DNA from: Neocallimastix lanati (nom. inval.)
Taxonomy: Eukaryota > Neocallimastigomycota > Neocallimastigomycetes > Neocallimastigales > Neocallimastigaceae
Length of the DNA stretch: 52,500 nt
Direction: 5' to 3'
NCBI GenBank assembly: GCA_016946835.1
Contig: JACVTC010000010.1
Span: 1,115,001 to 1,167,500, forward strand
The translations under genes and the position numbers were made by a program. The notes below the pieces were generated by a model. It was not told the origin of the DNA. It was given only the letters and a program-made list of their open reading frames with translations, and did no database searches. Each line of letters begins with the position of its first letter. The first letter of the stretch is position 1. Below, piece by piece: positions 1 to 14,944 of the stretch.

Positions 1-1266
1 GTTACAGTAATAAATTGGAAAAAACTGAAACAAATAATTTAAATACTAATAATAATAATAATAATAATAATACAAATAATGAATTTGATGAAATGAAATC
101 TAAACGGAAATCAAAAATACCAGATAGTATTATTACTATTCAAAGAAATGCTACTGAAAATTATCAACAACCTATCTGTATATCTTCACTACCGTTGGAT
201 GAAGATCAAATATTGTTTTCTGAACTATCTACCATTGAAATGATTCAAGTGGGTCCAAATATTGTAGAATGTTTAATTAAACTTTTGAGACAAGAAAATC
301 TTGCCACTCAAGTGGATATCAGTAATTTATTAGATAAAAAGGAATCTATGTGGGGTAAATTAATAGGTTCCTTAAAACAAAATCAAAAGAAGCAAAAAGT
401 TAAAGGTAAAAAATCATAAAAGAATAAAAACAAAAATTATTTTTTTTAATATAAATATTTAGTAAAATCCTTGGAATAAAAAAAAAAAAATACACAATAT
501 ATTTAACTTATAAATATTTATAACGTTAATTAGCAAATATATATATACAAATATTTATGTTATTAAATTTAATAAATAATTTTTTTTTTTTTTTATATCT
601 TACTTTTTACTTATAGATAAAACATTTGGTGTTCTTTTAGAAAATATTACCGAAAAACATGGTACTGAATCAAAATTTGGTGCTGGTAATGGAAATATAA
701 GAGTACCATTATTAATAGAAAAATTAATATCGCATATGAGAGGAATGGGTAAAGTATATAATATAAAATATATAATATTTTTTCATATTATTTTTATATA
801 CTATATTTTATATTATCTATATATTTTAAAAAATAAAATAAATTTAATAGTGATTATTGAATAAAAAAAAATTTTTTTTTTTATATAAAAATCCAAAACT
901 TATTAAATCTTATTATTCTATTATATCATATTGTATATTTTTATGTATTTATTTAATTTATTATTATAATAGATTTAAATGTTGAAGGTATATATCGTAA
1001 AAATGGAAATATTAAACAATTAAAGATTCTTTCTGACGCTATTGATAAGTCACCTGGTGATATTAATTTAAAAGGAAATTCACCCATTCAATTGGCAGCC
1101 TTAATGAAGAAATTTTTAAGAGATTTACCCAATCCTGTATTAACTTTTAAACTTTATCAATTATTTATTGTATCACAAAGTAAGTTAATAAAAAAAAAAA
1201 ATTATGATATTAATATATATATATAATAAATATTAATTATATTTATAAATGATATCATTAACTTTA

Positions 1267-1318
<52 letters not shown>

Positions 1319-2199
1319 TATTTTTATTATTATTATTATTATTATTTTTTTTTTTTTTAATAATTTTAATTATATATATTTTGATTGTTATTAATGTTAA
1401 ACAGAGGCATCCACTGAAGAAAATTCAAAGAAAATATTAAATTATGCATGTTGTTTATTACCAAAAGCTTATAGAGATTTATTAGAAGTTTTATTATTAT
1501 TCTTGAAACATATATCAACATTAACGGATACAAATAACAATACTGGAACTAAAATGAATTCAGATAATTTAGCAACTGTTATCGCTCCCAATATATTATA
1601 TTCAAAATATAAAGATCATGGTAAGGATGAATCCATGTTAGCTATAAAAGCAGTAAAAATGTTAATAGAGCATCCTGAACTTTCTTATATTGTAAGTAAT
1701 ATATAAAATTATAATAATAATATTAAAATTATTAAGTATAATAATAATATAGAGTATAAAGATATATATAATCTATATGTAATTTAAAGGATATATTTAT
1801 ATATAAATAATTTCTTTTTATTAATTCATATATAAATATAATATTTGAATATTTGATCTACTTTATGATTATTTAAAAAAAAAAAAATATAAAATAATAT
1901 TATTACAAATAATTTTTCTAAATAAAAAAAAAAATTTTTTTTTTTTTTTTCATTATTTTCATTTATATAAATATATAAATATTTATTAATAGGTACCTGA
2001 AAATATAGCGGAAATGTTACATTTAAATGAGGAAAGAGATAGTTCAGGCGAAATTATTATTAATACCATTAGTCATGGAAAAACCATTACTTCAAATAAT
2101 ATAAGTAACCCAGAATTACTTGCTTTTAAAGATAATTCTACTGATAATATTCAAAAAATAGAAAATTTGGAATCAGTACAATATGATGTAGCGGCTTAA
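1..2199 (+). CDS. RhoGAP-domain protein, 3' part (5' end outside window)
   Basis: GTPase-activating protein for Rho-family GTPases, presumably acting on actin or polarity signalling. Five exons join in frame: up to 405, 617-748, 973-1179, 1405-1691 and 1993-2199, giving about 411 visible residues. The frame is open to the left edge (codon starts at position 3), so the N-terminus is missing. The RhoGAP domain starts in exon 2 (DKTFGVLLENI) and runs through GIYRKNG in exon 3, whose Arg is the catalytic arginine finger. It continues with KKFLRDLPNPVLT, then LPKAYRDLLEVL and MNSDNLATVIAPNIL in exon 4. These are the standard conserved blocks of the family, in the right order. The visible N-terminal part is Asn-rich and then globular; I recognise no domain there. 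About 70 residues follow the domain. Which Rho GTPase it acts on cannot be read from the sequence. Single-exon reading frames here that end just past 405 or 1691 are intron read-through. Confidence 0.9.
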
Positions 2200-3715
<1,516 letters not shown>

Positions 3716-5515
3716 AATAAATAATAACCTTTGTAAAATAATTGTTAGAATATGTGAAACATATATGAAATAACTTAATGAAGAATATTTAATACATGTC
3801 AGATACACTAATGCATATTGTAATAAATTAAATATACAAGCCACAATATAAGCAATTCGTATTAGTTTAAATCTGTAGTTAGCTTAATAAGTATCAATAA
3901 TAACCATAATAACCCTTAATATATATTAATATTTATTCATTTAATAAAGTTAACATATAAATTCCAAATTCTTAATAGATTAAGAGTCTCAGTGACTCTC
4001 AATAGGATTCTCTGAAAGATGAATCCTAAGCCGGACAAATCATTATATAACCTTTAACATTATGTCTGAAAGAGAAAATTATTGAAAATTCTAATCTTAA
4101 TAATTTAAAATGATAGAAACCATAAAAAGTTAGTCATGAATAATAAATGATTGTTGTAAAACCTAACGAGTATTCAATCAAAATTAATTAAAACTTGAAT
4201 AATAAATTACCTATTAATAATGGATTATTCATTAATCCACAAAATGTCCAATATCAAATACAAAATACAAGGTAATATAGTTACAAATAAAATAAACATA
4301 ATAGTTTCATCAAACATAATACAATTACTACATAATACGCAACCTTAAGATTCATACTAAACCTACAAAAGAGAAGATATAAAAGGATTCATCTTATCCA
4401 CAAAAAGTGACACTTTGGACTTTGGTTACCTCTTACCAATAAAAGTACACAAAACTTGAAGGTTATTGTTAAGCCGTCCAAAGCATATACTTATATACAA
4501 TTAACTATACAATTATAACTACAAACAAAGATTGCTTTATTCTTCAATACAAGTAAGTATAATATTTAACTAATGAGTTATATAATTTGGTGAAGTTTTA
4601 ATCTCATCTGATTCTATTAGAAACTATTCAAGATAACTAATTGCTTATTATAACAAAAATATTATTGATGCTACAATAAGATAATATGTAATTTACATAA
4701 TTTTTACAATCACGAGTTATTGCTAAACTGATTAAGCATTCCACTTAACAACATACGAGTGTATCTACAATTATTTCAACAAAAATGTATAAGAATTATA
4801 AGTCAATAACAACATAATATAGAAGAGTTATAACTTATTAAACTACAAATTGTTATTATAAAGATGCCTTCGAGTGAAGAGCATTATATAACATATAGTT
4901 ATTTATAATAAATAATATGTATACACTAGATACAACATAAAGATAGTATAACAAGAAAATTCAAAATTCAATTGATATAAAATATTGGTTTTATAAGTAT
5001 TTTGATAATACTTATAAAACCAAACATTTGAAATGTTAGTAACATGACAAAATACTCAATATGATAATACACAAATCATTATATTTAATTAATCTATCTG
5101 TTTTTGATAAATCAATATTGAATATATAACTGAAAATACACTTATTTAATAAAAATTTATACTCAATTCCCGAAATTAGAAATATCCTTCACTAAATAAA
5201 ATATAAATATGTTACAAACTTAGATATTTGTAGTGATATTTATTCTTCTAATATATATAATAAATTTACTACTTAATTGTAAAGTGAATATTCGAAGGAG
5301 GATGTCATTGAATACAATATATATATCAATATGCATTAATCATATATTCTAATATATAATAGATCAATATTACAAAAATGTTGTAACGTCGACTTACTAA
5401 AGCAAGCGGCGATAATATTAGACATCTCACATCATCACATTAATAAAATGTTGTGACCGTTAAATTATTGGTTAATATTCTAATTAATTTAGCTGACTTC
5501 TTAAGCTTAAAACAT
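3716..5515. other. Non-coding complexity island, possible decayed mobile element
   Basis: About 1.8 kb of mixed sequence with few homopolymers, set between two TAA microsatellites. It is clearly richer in G and C than the intergenic DNA around it but has no open frame of useful length on either strand. It contains short inverted repeats: AGAGTC/GACTCT near 3983-3999, AGGATTC/GAATCCT near 4003-4026, and a perfect 17-bp pair at 4985-5023. A purine-rich run followed by TG (about 5293-5303) resembles a retrotransposon polypurine tract, but I could not find a matching pair of LTRs. It could be a decayed LTR element, a non-autonomous transposon or a non-coding transcription unit. Confidence 0.45.
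4985..5023. repeat. Perfect 17-bp inverted repeat with 5-nt loop
   Basis: Left arm 4985-5001 (TTGGTTTTATAAGTATT), loop TTGAT at 5002-5006, right arm 5007-5023, an exact reverse complement. It is the strongest hairpin inside the complexity island. It could form an RNA stem-loop or be a relic of element termini. Confidence 0.85.
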
Positions 5516-5517
5516 AA

Positions 5518-5529
5518 ATAATAATAATA

Positions 5530-5623
<94 letters not shown>

Positions 5624-5645
5624 TAATAAATAATAAATAATAATA
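5518..5645. repeat. (TAA)n microsatellite
   Basis: About 125 bp of TAA triplets with a few slips, closing the complexity island on its right side. The minus-strand poly-Leu frame is a repeat artefact. Confidence 0.95.
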
Positions 5646-5655
5646 AAAAAAAAAC

Positions 5656-6209
5656 TTTGGTAAAAAAAAAAAATAAATATATTAACACCTATATATTAAA
5701 ATATGATAATTTGCATATTTGAATTTACATTGCTTTTTATATTTTTATTTTATCATGTTTTTTAAATATTAAAATATTAGTATTTTATTTAAAAATCTTT
5801 TCATTTATTTTAAAATTAAATAAAAAATTTGTAATATTTAAATAATAAATAAATAAATAAATTAAATAAACAAATAATAATAATACTAAATAATAGTAAT
5901 AATAATAATAATACTAAATACTAAATACTAAATACTAATAATTATACTAATGATAATAATAATAATAATACTAAATACTAAATACTAATAATAAATAATA
6001 AATAATAATGATTAAAAAATATAAAAAAGTTAATTTTTAAAGTATATATAAATCATGCATAAAAAAAGTTTTTTTTTTTACTCGAAAATAATCAACAAAC
6101 TTTTAAATATTTAAATTTTTAAAATTTTAAATTTTAAATATTAATAATAATCAAAAAAAAAAAAAAAAAAAAAAAGAAAAATTAATTCAAAAAATGAATG
6201 AAGAAAAAA

Positions 6210-6251
<42 letters not shown>

Positions 6252-6641
6252 CCAACAAAGACAAAGTTTAACTTTGCAATAATAATCTATAAATAAAATA
6301 AAAAATATAATAAAATAATAGAATAATTAAAATAAAATAAATAATAGAAGATGAATTATTATCATAAATAAAATAAATAAAATATATTAAAAAAAAAAAA
6401 AAAAAAAATTAACAGCTAAAATTATAATATAATAATATAAATAAAAAATAAATATAAATTTTATAAGAAGTATTAATAATAATAATAATAATAATAATTA
6501 TAATAATAATTATAATAATAATTTTAAATGATAATAAAAATATTTTTATTGTTAAAATAACCAATAAATTTTAATGTCATTTAAAAAAAGCTAATAGTTT
6601 AAATAAACTATAAAATTTAAATAAAAAATTTCAGATTTATG

Positions 6642-6679
<38 letters not shown>

Positions 6680-7260
6680 TAAGAAGATAAAAGTTATTTG
6701 AATATTGATAGTAAGAGTTAATTTTGTATAAATATATACTAAATATTTATATAACAACAAATTATTATATTATTACATATATATATATATAAAGGAATTT
6801 TTTATTGTTAAATAAAAAAAAAAAAAAAAAATGTATCTTCATTATTGAGAAAATTAATACAATTTATAAGAGAGAGAAGTAAAATAGTAGTTATATTAAA
6901 ATTTTCATAGATCAATTAATAAAAATTGGAATAAATATAAAATAAATTATATATAATATATATATATATATATATAAATTTATAAAATAATATTCAAAAA
7001 AAATTTATACATATATATAAAATAGATCATAAATAGTTAATTATTTTGTTAAAGGAAAAAAAAATAAAAAAATAAAAAAAAAAAGAAAGAAAGAAAGAAA
7101 AAATAACAATAATAATAATAAAATTTCATATAAATAAAATTTCATATAAATAAAATTTCATATAAATAGAATTTCATATAAATAAAAAATTAAATAAAAA
7201 AACAAAAACAAAAACAAAAAAAAACAAAAAAAAAAAAAACATAAAAACATAAAAACCAAA
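5656..7260. other. Intergenic AT-rich DNA upstream of the TBCCD1-like gene
   Basis: Homopolymers (a T-run of about 38 near 6211-6248), (AATACTA)n-like patches at 5870-6000, (TAA)n, and A-rich leader sequence directly before the ATG at 7261. No gene seen. Confidence 0.75.
7120..7185. repeat. 16-bp tandem repeat, about four copies
   Basis: The unit AAAATTTCATATAAAT is repeated about four times, with one G substitution in the last copy. It ends about 75 bp before the TBCCD1-like start codon, so it lies in the promoter or 5' leader. No function can be assigned. Confidence 0.85.
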
Positions 7261-7972
7261 ATGTATCTCATATTGCATCCAATACTGCATAATTTTATTC
7301 AATTACCACTACTACCAAAATATAGAAAAAATCCAGAGTTATATTATAATGCTTTAATAAATCTTGCTATTAGACTTTCCCAATTATCTACAGGTCAATT
7401 AGCAAAATGTGAAAGAGAAAAATGGGAAGAATGGTCTCAGGATTACCTGGATTTAGATGAATATCAATCAAATATTTATTATGATACCTGGAGTACGATT
7501 GCTAAGTTAGTAGTACAAAATAAAAATGCTGTATTGATGGAGGAAGAAATTAAAAAATCTAATAAATCTCTGGCTGAAGGTTCCAGCTCCAATTTATTGA
7601 ATGATAATTCATCCAAATCGAAAACTAAATTAAAACATAAAAAATCCAGTGTCTCCTCTTCTTCTATTGAATCTTTTATTAATATGAATGAAATGACAGT
7701 TGAATTCGATAGAAGTAATTATATTTGGGGTTGGCCTTTCTTTTTAACATTTTTATTTTATCAGTTGATTGAAGTAAAAAAAGGTATAAAAAAAAAAAAA
7801 TAAAATTAAAAATAAAAAAATAAAAATAAAAATAAAAATAAAAAACATATTTATATAATAATAAAATAATAAATATGTTGTTAATATATATTTTAAATTA
7901 TATTATAATAAATATTATAATATAATTATAAAATTAATTATTTCATACTATTAATTATTTTAATATATATAA

Positions 7973-8009
<37 letters not shown>

Positions 8010-8779
8010 TCTATTTTATTTTTAAATTTTTAATAAAAATAATATATATATTTACTTTTAATCAATAGAAAGTAGTGATAATAATGAAGTGGAGGATTTA
8101 TACATTGAAATCAATGATAATCTTGATAATCCACATTTTGATTATAATGAAAATTTAAATTTTTGGGCGAGAAATATAACAAAATATTTATTTTTAATGA
8201 ATATTCTTCAAGATAAGTCCGGTGGTGATAACATTAGAGATAGAATTTTCGATGAAAATGATCAATTAATCAAATCCTATGATCAAATAATGGGTTCCTT
8301 TGCTGTTTCTACAACTAATTGTAAACTTATTGATTTAGTTTTTCTTAGAGTTAAAGAAAGTAGAAATTCGATTGTTTATAATGGTAAAAGTAATGAATAT
8401 TTAGGGGATCAAAAAGAGGACGATCCCACATATTATTCAAAGTATGGCAAATTAGAACCTTTTATGTCAAATTATATTACAAGTGTTGCTTCTTTGGCCA
8501 TGATTCAAAATATTACTAAAGTAAAAGGGAAATCAGTAGATTATCTAAAAATTAAAGAAATTCAAAAATGGTTGATCGATAAATTATTGGAAACCACTCA
8601 AGCCTTAAATAATCTTTATGATAAATTAGATCCATTTAAACCTACTCCATTAATATCTCTTAAACTTTTACCTATTGTAGAATTGGTTTGTTCTGAAGGT
8701 GGTGTCATTCGTGGTACTTTCCCTCCTGCTTTCTATATGAAAGAATCCTCAAAACATAATGTTAATCGTCATGGTAAGA

Positions 8780-8815
<36 letters not shown>

Positions 8816-10592
8816 TAATATATATATATATGTATATATAATATAATTTAATATAATATATATATATTTTATATATTTATAATTTACTTCATATTATTAA
8901 TATTCATAAATACAAATTTTATTAATTTTATTAATTTTTTTTTATTTTTAAATTTTTTTGAATAAATAATATGTATAATTATTTATATTATTAAAAACAA
9001 ATCTTAAATATTATATGGATATTACAAAATACTTCATATATATAATAAATATATTATATACCATTGGACACATACTATCATATATACATATCTTTTTTTT
9101 TTTTTTTTTGGATTATGAATTTATAAATACTATTAAAAAATAATTTATTATTATATATATATAAAAATAATAATAATAAACGTTTATAACAATAATAATA
9201 AATAAATCAAAATTTTAAAATACATAATCAATACCATGAATTATTGTCATTAATCATATCATTGTTTTAATTTTTATTTTTATAGTCATTTTAAGAAATC
9301 AATCTAAAAAATTTATATATATACCCTCTGAATATATTGAAAATACTCATCTTCATCTACTGAACTTAAACCATTGTGAAATCTATATTCTAAACCAGGT
9401 GAAATCTATCACTCTAACGAATAGTCATCACTGTAAATGTATTTTTGGATGTGTGTCATCGAGATTGACCCTCAATACCGTTCAAAATATTAAATTTTCT
9501 GCTTGTACTGAACAGGCTACCTTTGAACGATGTCAAGATATCACTGCCTACCTCTATATTAAGAAACCTTCTTTAGTTATTGGTAAATGCATTCATTCCC
9601 TCTTTGTGGCTCCAATTAATTCTTGGTATAAAGATATTAATAAACATATTAAACAAGCTCAAATTCAATTAAGTAATGGACAAAAGAATAATTGGAATTG
9701 TCTTCGATTAGTATGGTTCGACAAAAATAATTTTGATTTGGCTATTAATGAACAATATGAAGCTACAACAACAAAATCAGAGACAAATAAAATGAAAAAA
9801 GATGATGATGGAAAAGAAGAAGAAAATGAAGAAAATAAAGAAAATGAAGAAAAGGAAATTAATATTTATCATAAATTGGAAAAAGTATTGAATTTAAAAA
9901 AATCGGATGAACATCTTCAAGAAAAAATTCAAAAAATATTTTTGTTACCTTCCGAATTTTATGAACTCTTTGTCATACCCATTTTCAATAAGAAAAAGAA
10001 ATCAAATTCTCAATTGAACCTTAAAACTTATAGTATTAATAATTTAGATAATTTAGATTATGATGAAAATTATCAACATAGCTCTTCTATTATGACGATG
10101 GACCCTTCCTCTCGATCAAAAAATAATTTAAAAAAAACAAGTAAAAAGTCCAATGAAGAAAAATCAAGAGAGAGAACTATATCAAAGAATACGAGGGAAA
10201 ATAATAATGAATTCCTATCGGCTGATCAAAATGAGGATGAAGAATATGATGAAGGTTCCAAAGATTCTGTTTATTCCAGGAACATACTTAATAAGCTTCC
10301 AACAGAATACTACAAAAGTTTAATGAATAAACATGAAGGTCACTGTATTGCTCATCGAATTCTGTCCGATAAGAATTTAATATATCAAGATAAGGACCCA
10401 AAAAAAATTGGTGATAATGATTATAATCATAATAACTTTAATGAAGAGAGAACTGAAGATGAGAATATTAATAAAGAAACTGAAGAAGATATTAATACAT
10501 TGATTCGAAATGACTTCTATAAATGGTTAAGAGATACAAATAATATAGAACAAGTTCAAAGATTATTAAATTATCGTAAAGATTCCTCATAA
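7261..10592 (+). CDS. TBCC domain-containing protein 1 (TBCCD1)-like
   Basis: Homologue of the TBCCD1 family, which in animals and algae helps position centrosomes, centrioles or basal bodies. Three exons (7261-7783, 8069-8773, 9286-10592) join in phase and give about 844 residues, longer than typical family members because of charged inserts. The N-terminal half carries the family's helical region, including YYDTWSTIAKL and an IWGWPFFLTFLFYQL segment. Exon 3 opens the TBCC/C-CAP beta-helix (about residues 435-560), recognisable from NHCEIYILNQVKSITL and repeated short strands with Cys and hydrophobic positions. After a Lys/Glu-rich insert come PSEFYELFVIPIF and, near the C-terminus, RNDFYKWLRDT, both matching conserved TBCCD1 C-terminal motifs. 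Start choice: this ATG is preceded by AT-only sequence with in-frame stops. The family call is from remembered motif pattern, not a search. Confidence 0.8.
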
Positions 10593-10633
10593 TAATAATA
10601 AAAAGTAGTATTATAAACATATAATATGGATTC

Positions 10634-10692
<59 letters not shown>

Positions 10693-11210
10693 GTAATTAT
10701 TATGAATAACTAATTAATATCTTATAAAAAAAAAAAAAAATGGTTATAGTTAATATCGTATAAATATATTATATATATATTTGTTTTATTTAGTAATTAT
10801 TTTATCGAAAATTTCAAAACATATATAATATATATAATAAATATAAATAAATAGTAATAAACATAAAAATAACAATCTGAATAGACATCAAAATTATATT
10901 TATTTAGATAAGTTTTTTTTTTTTATTTATTTTTAAATACTTTTCTTTTTTTATTATTTCATTAATTTATAAATATTATTACTTTTATAAATATATTAAG
11001 CCAATAATACTTTTTTTTTTTTTTTTTTTTTTATATTTATTTTATTTTATGTTCTTTAGTTTTTCCCTTTTAATAAAAAAAATATATTATTTAATATTTA
11101 TTAGATCAATTTATCATTCATATACAAATTCAATATCTTTCAAATAAAAAATAAAATAAAATAAAAAGTTCAATATTATTTTAAATATATATTAATATAT
11201 TCATATTATT

Positions 11211-11249
<39 letters not shown>

Positions 11250-11844
11250 TTATTTAATTAAATTATATTATTCATGATATATTAAATAATATATATATAT
11301 ATTTCATAATAACAAAATCAATGTAAAAAGTTATTGATTTTTTAGTCCTTTTTATATTTCATTAATATTTTATTTTAAATTTTATATTTTAAAATTATAT
11401 TATTTCCATATATAAAAAAAAAAAAACTTTTTTTTAATAATATTAAAAAGTACTTTTTTTTAAAAATTTATATTTTTTTCTTCCTTTATTCGAATAAATA
11501 AATATGTATATGTATAATTAAAAAAGGAAATAAGAGAAGAAAAGAAATCCTGTTAAAATATTTTATATTATAACAAAAACTTTTTTTGTATTATTTTCAT
11601 ATAAAATTTCTGTATTTTTTATTTTATTATAATTTTATTATATAAATAAATTTTATTTATATTGTTCATAAATCATTGAATTTTTTTTTTTTTTATAACA
11701 TATATAATATTTAAGAAGTTATTAATTAAATAATATTTGTTTTATAAAGAAGTAATATGAAGATTCTATTCAAACTTTATATTTGTGATAAATAAAATCA
11801 TTCCTAAATGAATAATCTATATATATATTTATTGTAGTAATAAG

Positions 11845-11891
<47 letters not shown>

Positions 11892-11944
11892 TAAAGTAAA
11901 ATAAATAATTTTTTTTTTATTTAAAAATTAATTATTATGAAATC
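10593..11944. other. Intergenic AT-rich DNA
   Basis: A (TAA)n tract at 10634-10690, T-runs (notably 11213-11247), and an A-run of more than 40 at 11848-11888 just upstream of the next gene. No gene, RNA or conserved-looking segment seen. Confidence 0.75.
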
Positions 11945-12265
11945 ATGGGCAAAAAAAAGAATACGAAAAAGTTAAATAAAATCAAGGATTATGTTAATAC
12001 CAATTCAGAAAAACGATATCAAAAAGAAAAAAATAAAAAAAATTTAGATAATTTAACGTTTGAAGAACGTCTACGATATAAAGATTCACCGACTAAATAT
12101 CGAAATACTCAACAATATGATTTACCTTCCACGTCATCTGCTGATACCTATCTTGCATATACTAAAAAAATTTCAAAATTAAAAAATAATGAAGTACCTA
12201 CATTTGTTGGACCAATTCCAGCTTCATGGAAACGAAATGCAAATACATCAAGATTTAAAGGTAAT

Positions 12266-12308
<43 letters not shown>

Positions 12309-13361
12309 AATAGTATTTTTTATAAATGAAATTTCTTATATAAATTTAAAAATCAGATTTCAAATCATTTTTTAATTATTTTTTTACATACCAATTAACC
12401 ATACTTTATATCTATTAATTTTACTTTTATTTTAAAAATAATTTATTATTTTGGTATTTCAATTTTGAATAATATTTTATATTAAAACTAAAATAAAAAA
12501 ATAAAATAAAATAAAATAAAATAAAAAATTAAATAATATAATTCATTTTCATAATTTTTAATTAATTTTATCATATCATCTTTTTAATATTCCTTTTTTT
12601 TTTTATACTAATAATTTTATTGAAATGATTTTTTTTTTTTTTTTTAAAAAAAAAAATAATAATAATAATTATTCAATATTCTAAAATTCTCTCTCTTTTT
12701 TTTTTTTTTTTTATTTTATTATTTTTTTTTTTATGACTTATTAAAAAATAAATGATTTCATATATCACATATATATATATATATATTTATAGTTGATATC
12801 AGTCAAATTGATGAAATACTATCTCTAAAAAATCTTTGTATAAAAAAAATTGCAAGTTCTCTAGAAAATAGTGAAATAATAAGACATTTTAATGACTTAC
12901 CTCTTCACTTAAAAGAACTTATTATGAATAAAATACCTATCTATGAAGCTCAAATGACCAATGAAATGTTGGTTAACCTATTTTTAGAATCTAATTTCAA
13001 CCACTTACATTTGGTTCACTCGGTGGTCACATACCCAGTACTTTCAGCTATTTTAAAAATAAGATATATCAATAAACATCATACCTCTTCAACAAATAGC
13101 ATAGCGTCATCGTCTAATACTTCGGTGGTCTCTTCACCGACAACTTCTATAACTACCACTTCTCCTTCCACGAATATTTATAATAATAAAAGTCATAGTA
13201 GTAGACTGGAGGAAGGAGGTCTATTAGAATTGTCAATAAAGAATAATGATAATGAAGAAGGTGAGGTGAACCCACCCGATAGTTGGGAAGATATATATAA
13301 TTCATCTGATGATAATGATAATTATCAAATTCATGGTAAATATTTTTAAAAATTATTATTA

Positions 13362-13392
<31 letters not shown>

Positions 13393-13974
13393 ATTATTAT
13401 TAATTATTATTATTATTATTAATTATTATTATTATTAATTATTAATTATTAATTATTATTATTATTAATTATTATTATTATTAATTATTATTATTATTAA
13501 TTATTATTATTATTAATTATTATAATTGTTCTTTTATTAAATATTATTAATTATATATTAATATTTTAATATTATGTTTTTATATATATTCATCTTATAT
13601 TTTATATAATAATAATATTAATATATATTTATTAAATTTTGTATAATAATATCAATATATACATATGTTAAATTTTATATAATAATATCAATATATATAT
13701 ATGTTAAATTTTGTATAATAATATCAATATACATATATGTTAAATTTTATATAATAATATCAATATATATATATGTTAAATTTTATATAATAATAATATT
13801 AATTTATTTATATATATTATTTCATCAATTGTTATCTCAATTCATATAAATTAAAAAGTAAATAAGAAAAAAAATAAAGAATCAATGAATGAAGAAAATA
13901 AGTCATCATATATAAAAAAAAATAAAAAGAATAAATATAAAGAAAATGAATATGAAGAAGGAGAAAATGATGAT

Positions 13975-14006
<32 letters not shown>

Positions 14007-14523
14007 AGGGGAAGAAGAAGAAGAAGAAGAAGAAGAAGAAGAAGAAGAAGAAGAAAATGAAAATTTAAAAGAAGAAATTAAACAACTTGAAAAAAAGTTT
14101 AGAAAGCATATCACACTAGCTCATCTCTCCACACAACGAACCATCGAAAATTTCAAAGGGTTTAAAAATTTAGTATCCCTAGATATATCCTATTGTAGTT
14201 TTTTATCACCAAAAATGATACCATTAATCCAAATTTTAGGTAATTATGTTCCCCATTTAAAATATTTAAATTTATCAGGGACACTGATAGAACGAAATGG
14301 ACATACAGTGCTCTTCATGATTTCACGTCTACTACCGCATCTCAACTTTTTAATTTTAAATGATCTTCAATGGCTAGAGAATGAAGATTTGATGTCCCTC
14401 TCCTGGAGTCATTATTTCAAACATTTAATTCAATTACAATTGAAGCTTTGTTCCTCCATTAATTCTAAAACTCTAACTAATTTTTTCAATCTTCATCGAC
14501 CAACCTTACTTATCGAATATTAA
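11945..14523 (+). CDS. F-box-like / leucine-rich repeat protein
   Basis: Three exons (11945-12260, 12793-13335, and from 13859 or 13880 to 14523) join in phase. With the later acceptor the product is about 500 residues. The N-terminus is Lys-rich (MGKKKNTKKLNK) and could be a nuclear or nucleolar signal. Exon 2 contains LPLHLKELIMNKI, resembling the start of an F-box, followed by a Ser/Thr-rich linker and an acidic stretch. Exon 3 begins with a Glu-rich run and then LRRs of the ribonuclease-inhibitor/F-box type: NLVSLDISYCSFLS, HLKYLNLSGTLI, HLNFLILNDL and HLIQLQLKLCSSI. This layout suggests an SCF substrate receptor, but the F-box match is weak and I do not recognise a named orthologue. Both exon 3 acceptors keep the frame and differ by seven codons. 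Confidence 0.7.
13632..13785. repeat. 36-bp tandem repeat in intron
   Basis: Four to five copies of an AT-only unit with an exact 36-bp step; the TTAAATTTT motif recurs at 13632, 13668, 13704, 13740 and 13776. It lies in the second intron of the F-box-like/LRR gene, after a (ATT)nAATT patch at 13355-13525. Confidence 0.8.
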
Positions 14524-14824
14524 AGAATTCTTTAAAAAAAAAAAAAATAAAATAAAATAAAATAAAATAAAAATAGAAATAAAAAAAAAAATAAAAATAA
14601 AAATAGAAATAAAAAATAACAAATAACAACAACAATAATAATCATATTAATCATCATAATTAATAATATTATTATTAATAATAAAAAATATAATTATTTA
14701 ACATAATGTAATTATATATATAAGAAAAAGCATAATAAAACTTTTAAATTAAAATAGAAAATTATAATTTTTTATATTAATTTATATAAAAAGAAATATA
14801 TAAATAAATATATTTTTTGTATTT

Positions 14825-14873
<49 letters not shown>

Positions 14874-14944
14874 TAGATTAGAAATAAACTTTATTTAGTA
14901 ATATTTTTTGTATTTTTTTTTTTTTTTTTTTAACATTAATATTA
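14524..14944. other. Intergenic AT-rich DNA
   Basis: (AAAAT)n-type runs directly after the stop codon, then a T-run of about 40 (14831-14870). No gene seen. Confidence 0.75.

Noticed and set aside
3743-5510. Solo LTR or LTR pair starting TGTTAGAATATG at about 3750
   Set aside because: No CA-ending partner and no second matching copy were found in the block, and the sequence near 5302 does not align with it.
13851-14114. Minus-strand poly-Ser frame
   Set aside because: It is the shadow of the Glu-rich run in the F-box-like/LRR gene, whose plus-strand frame continues into real LRRs.
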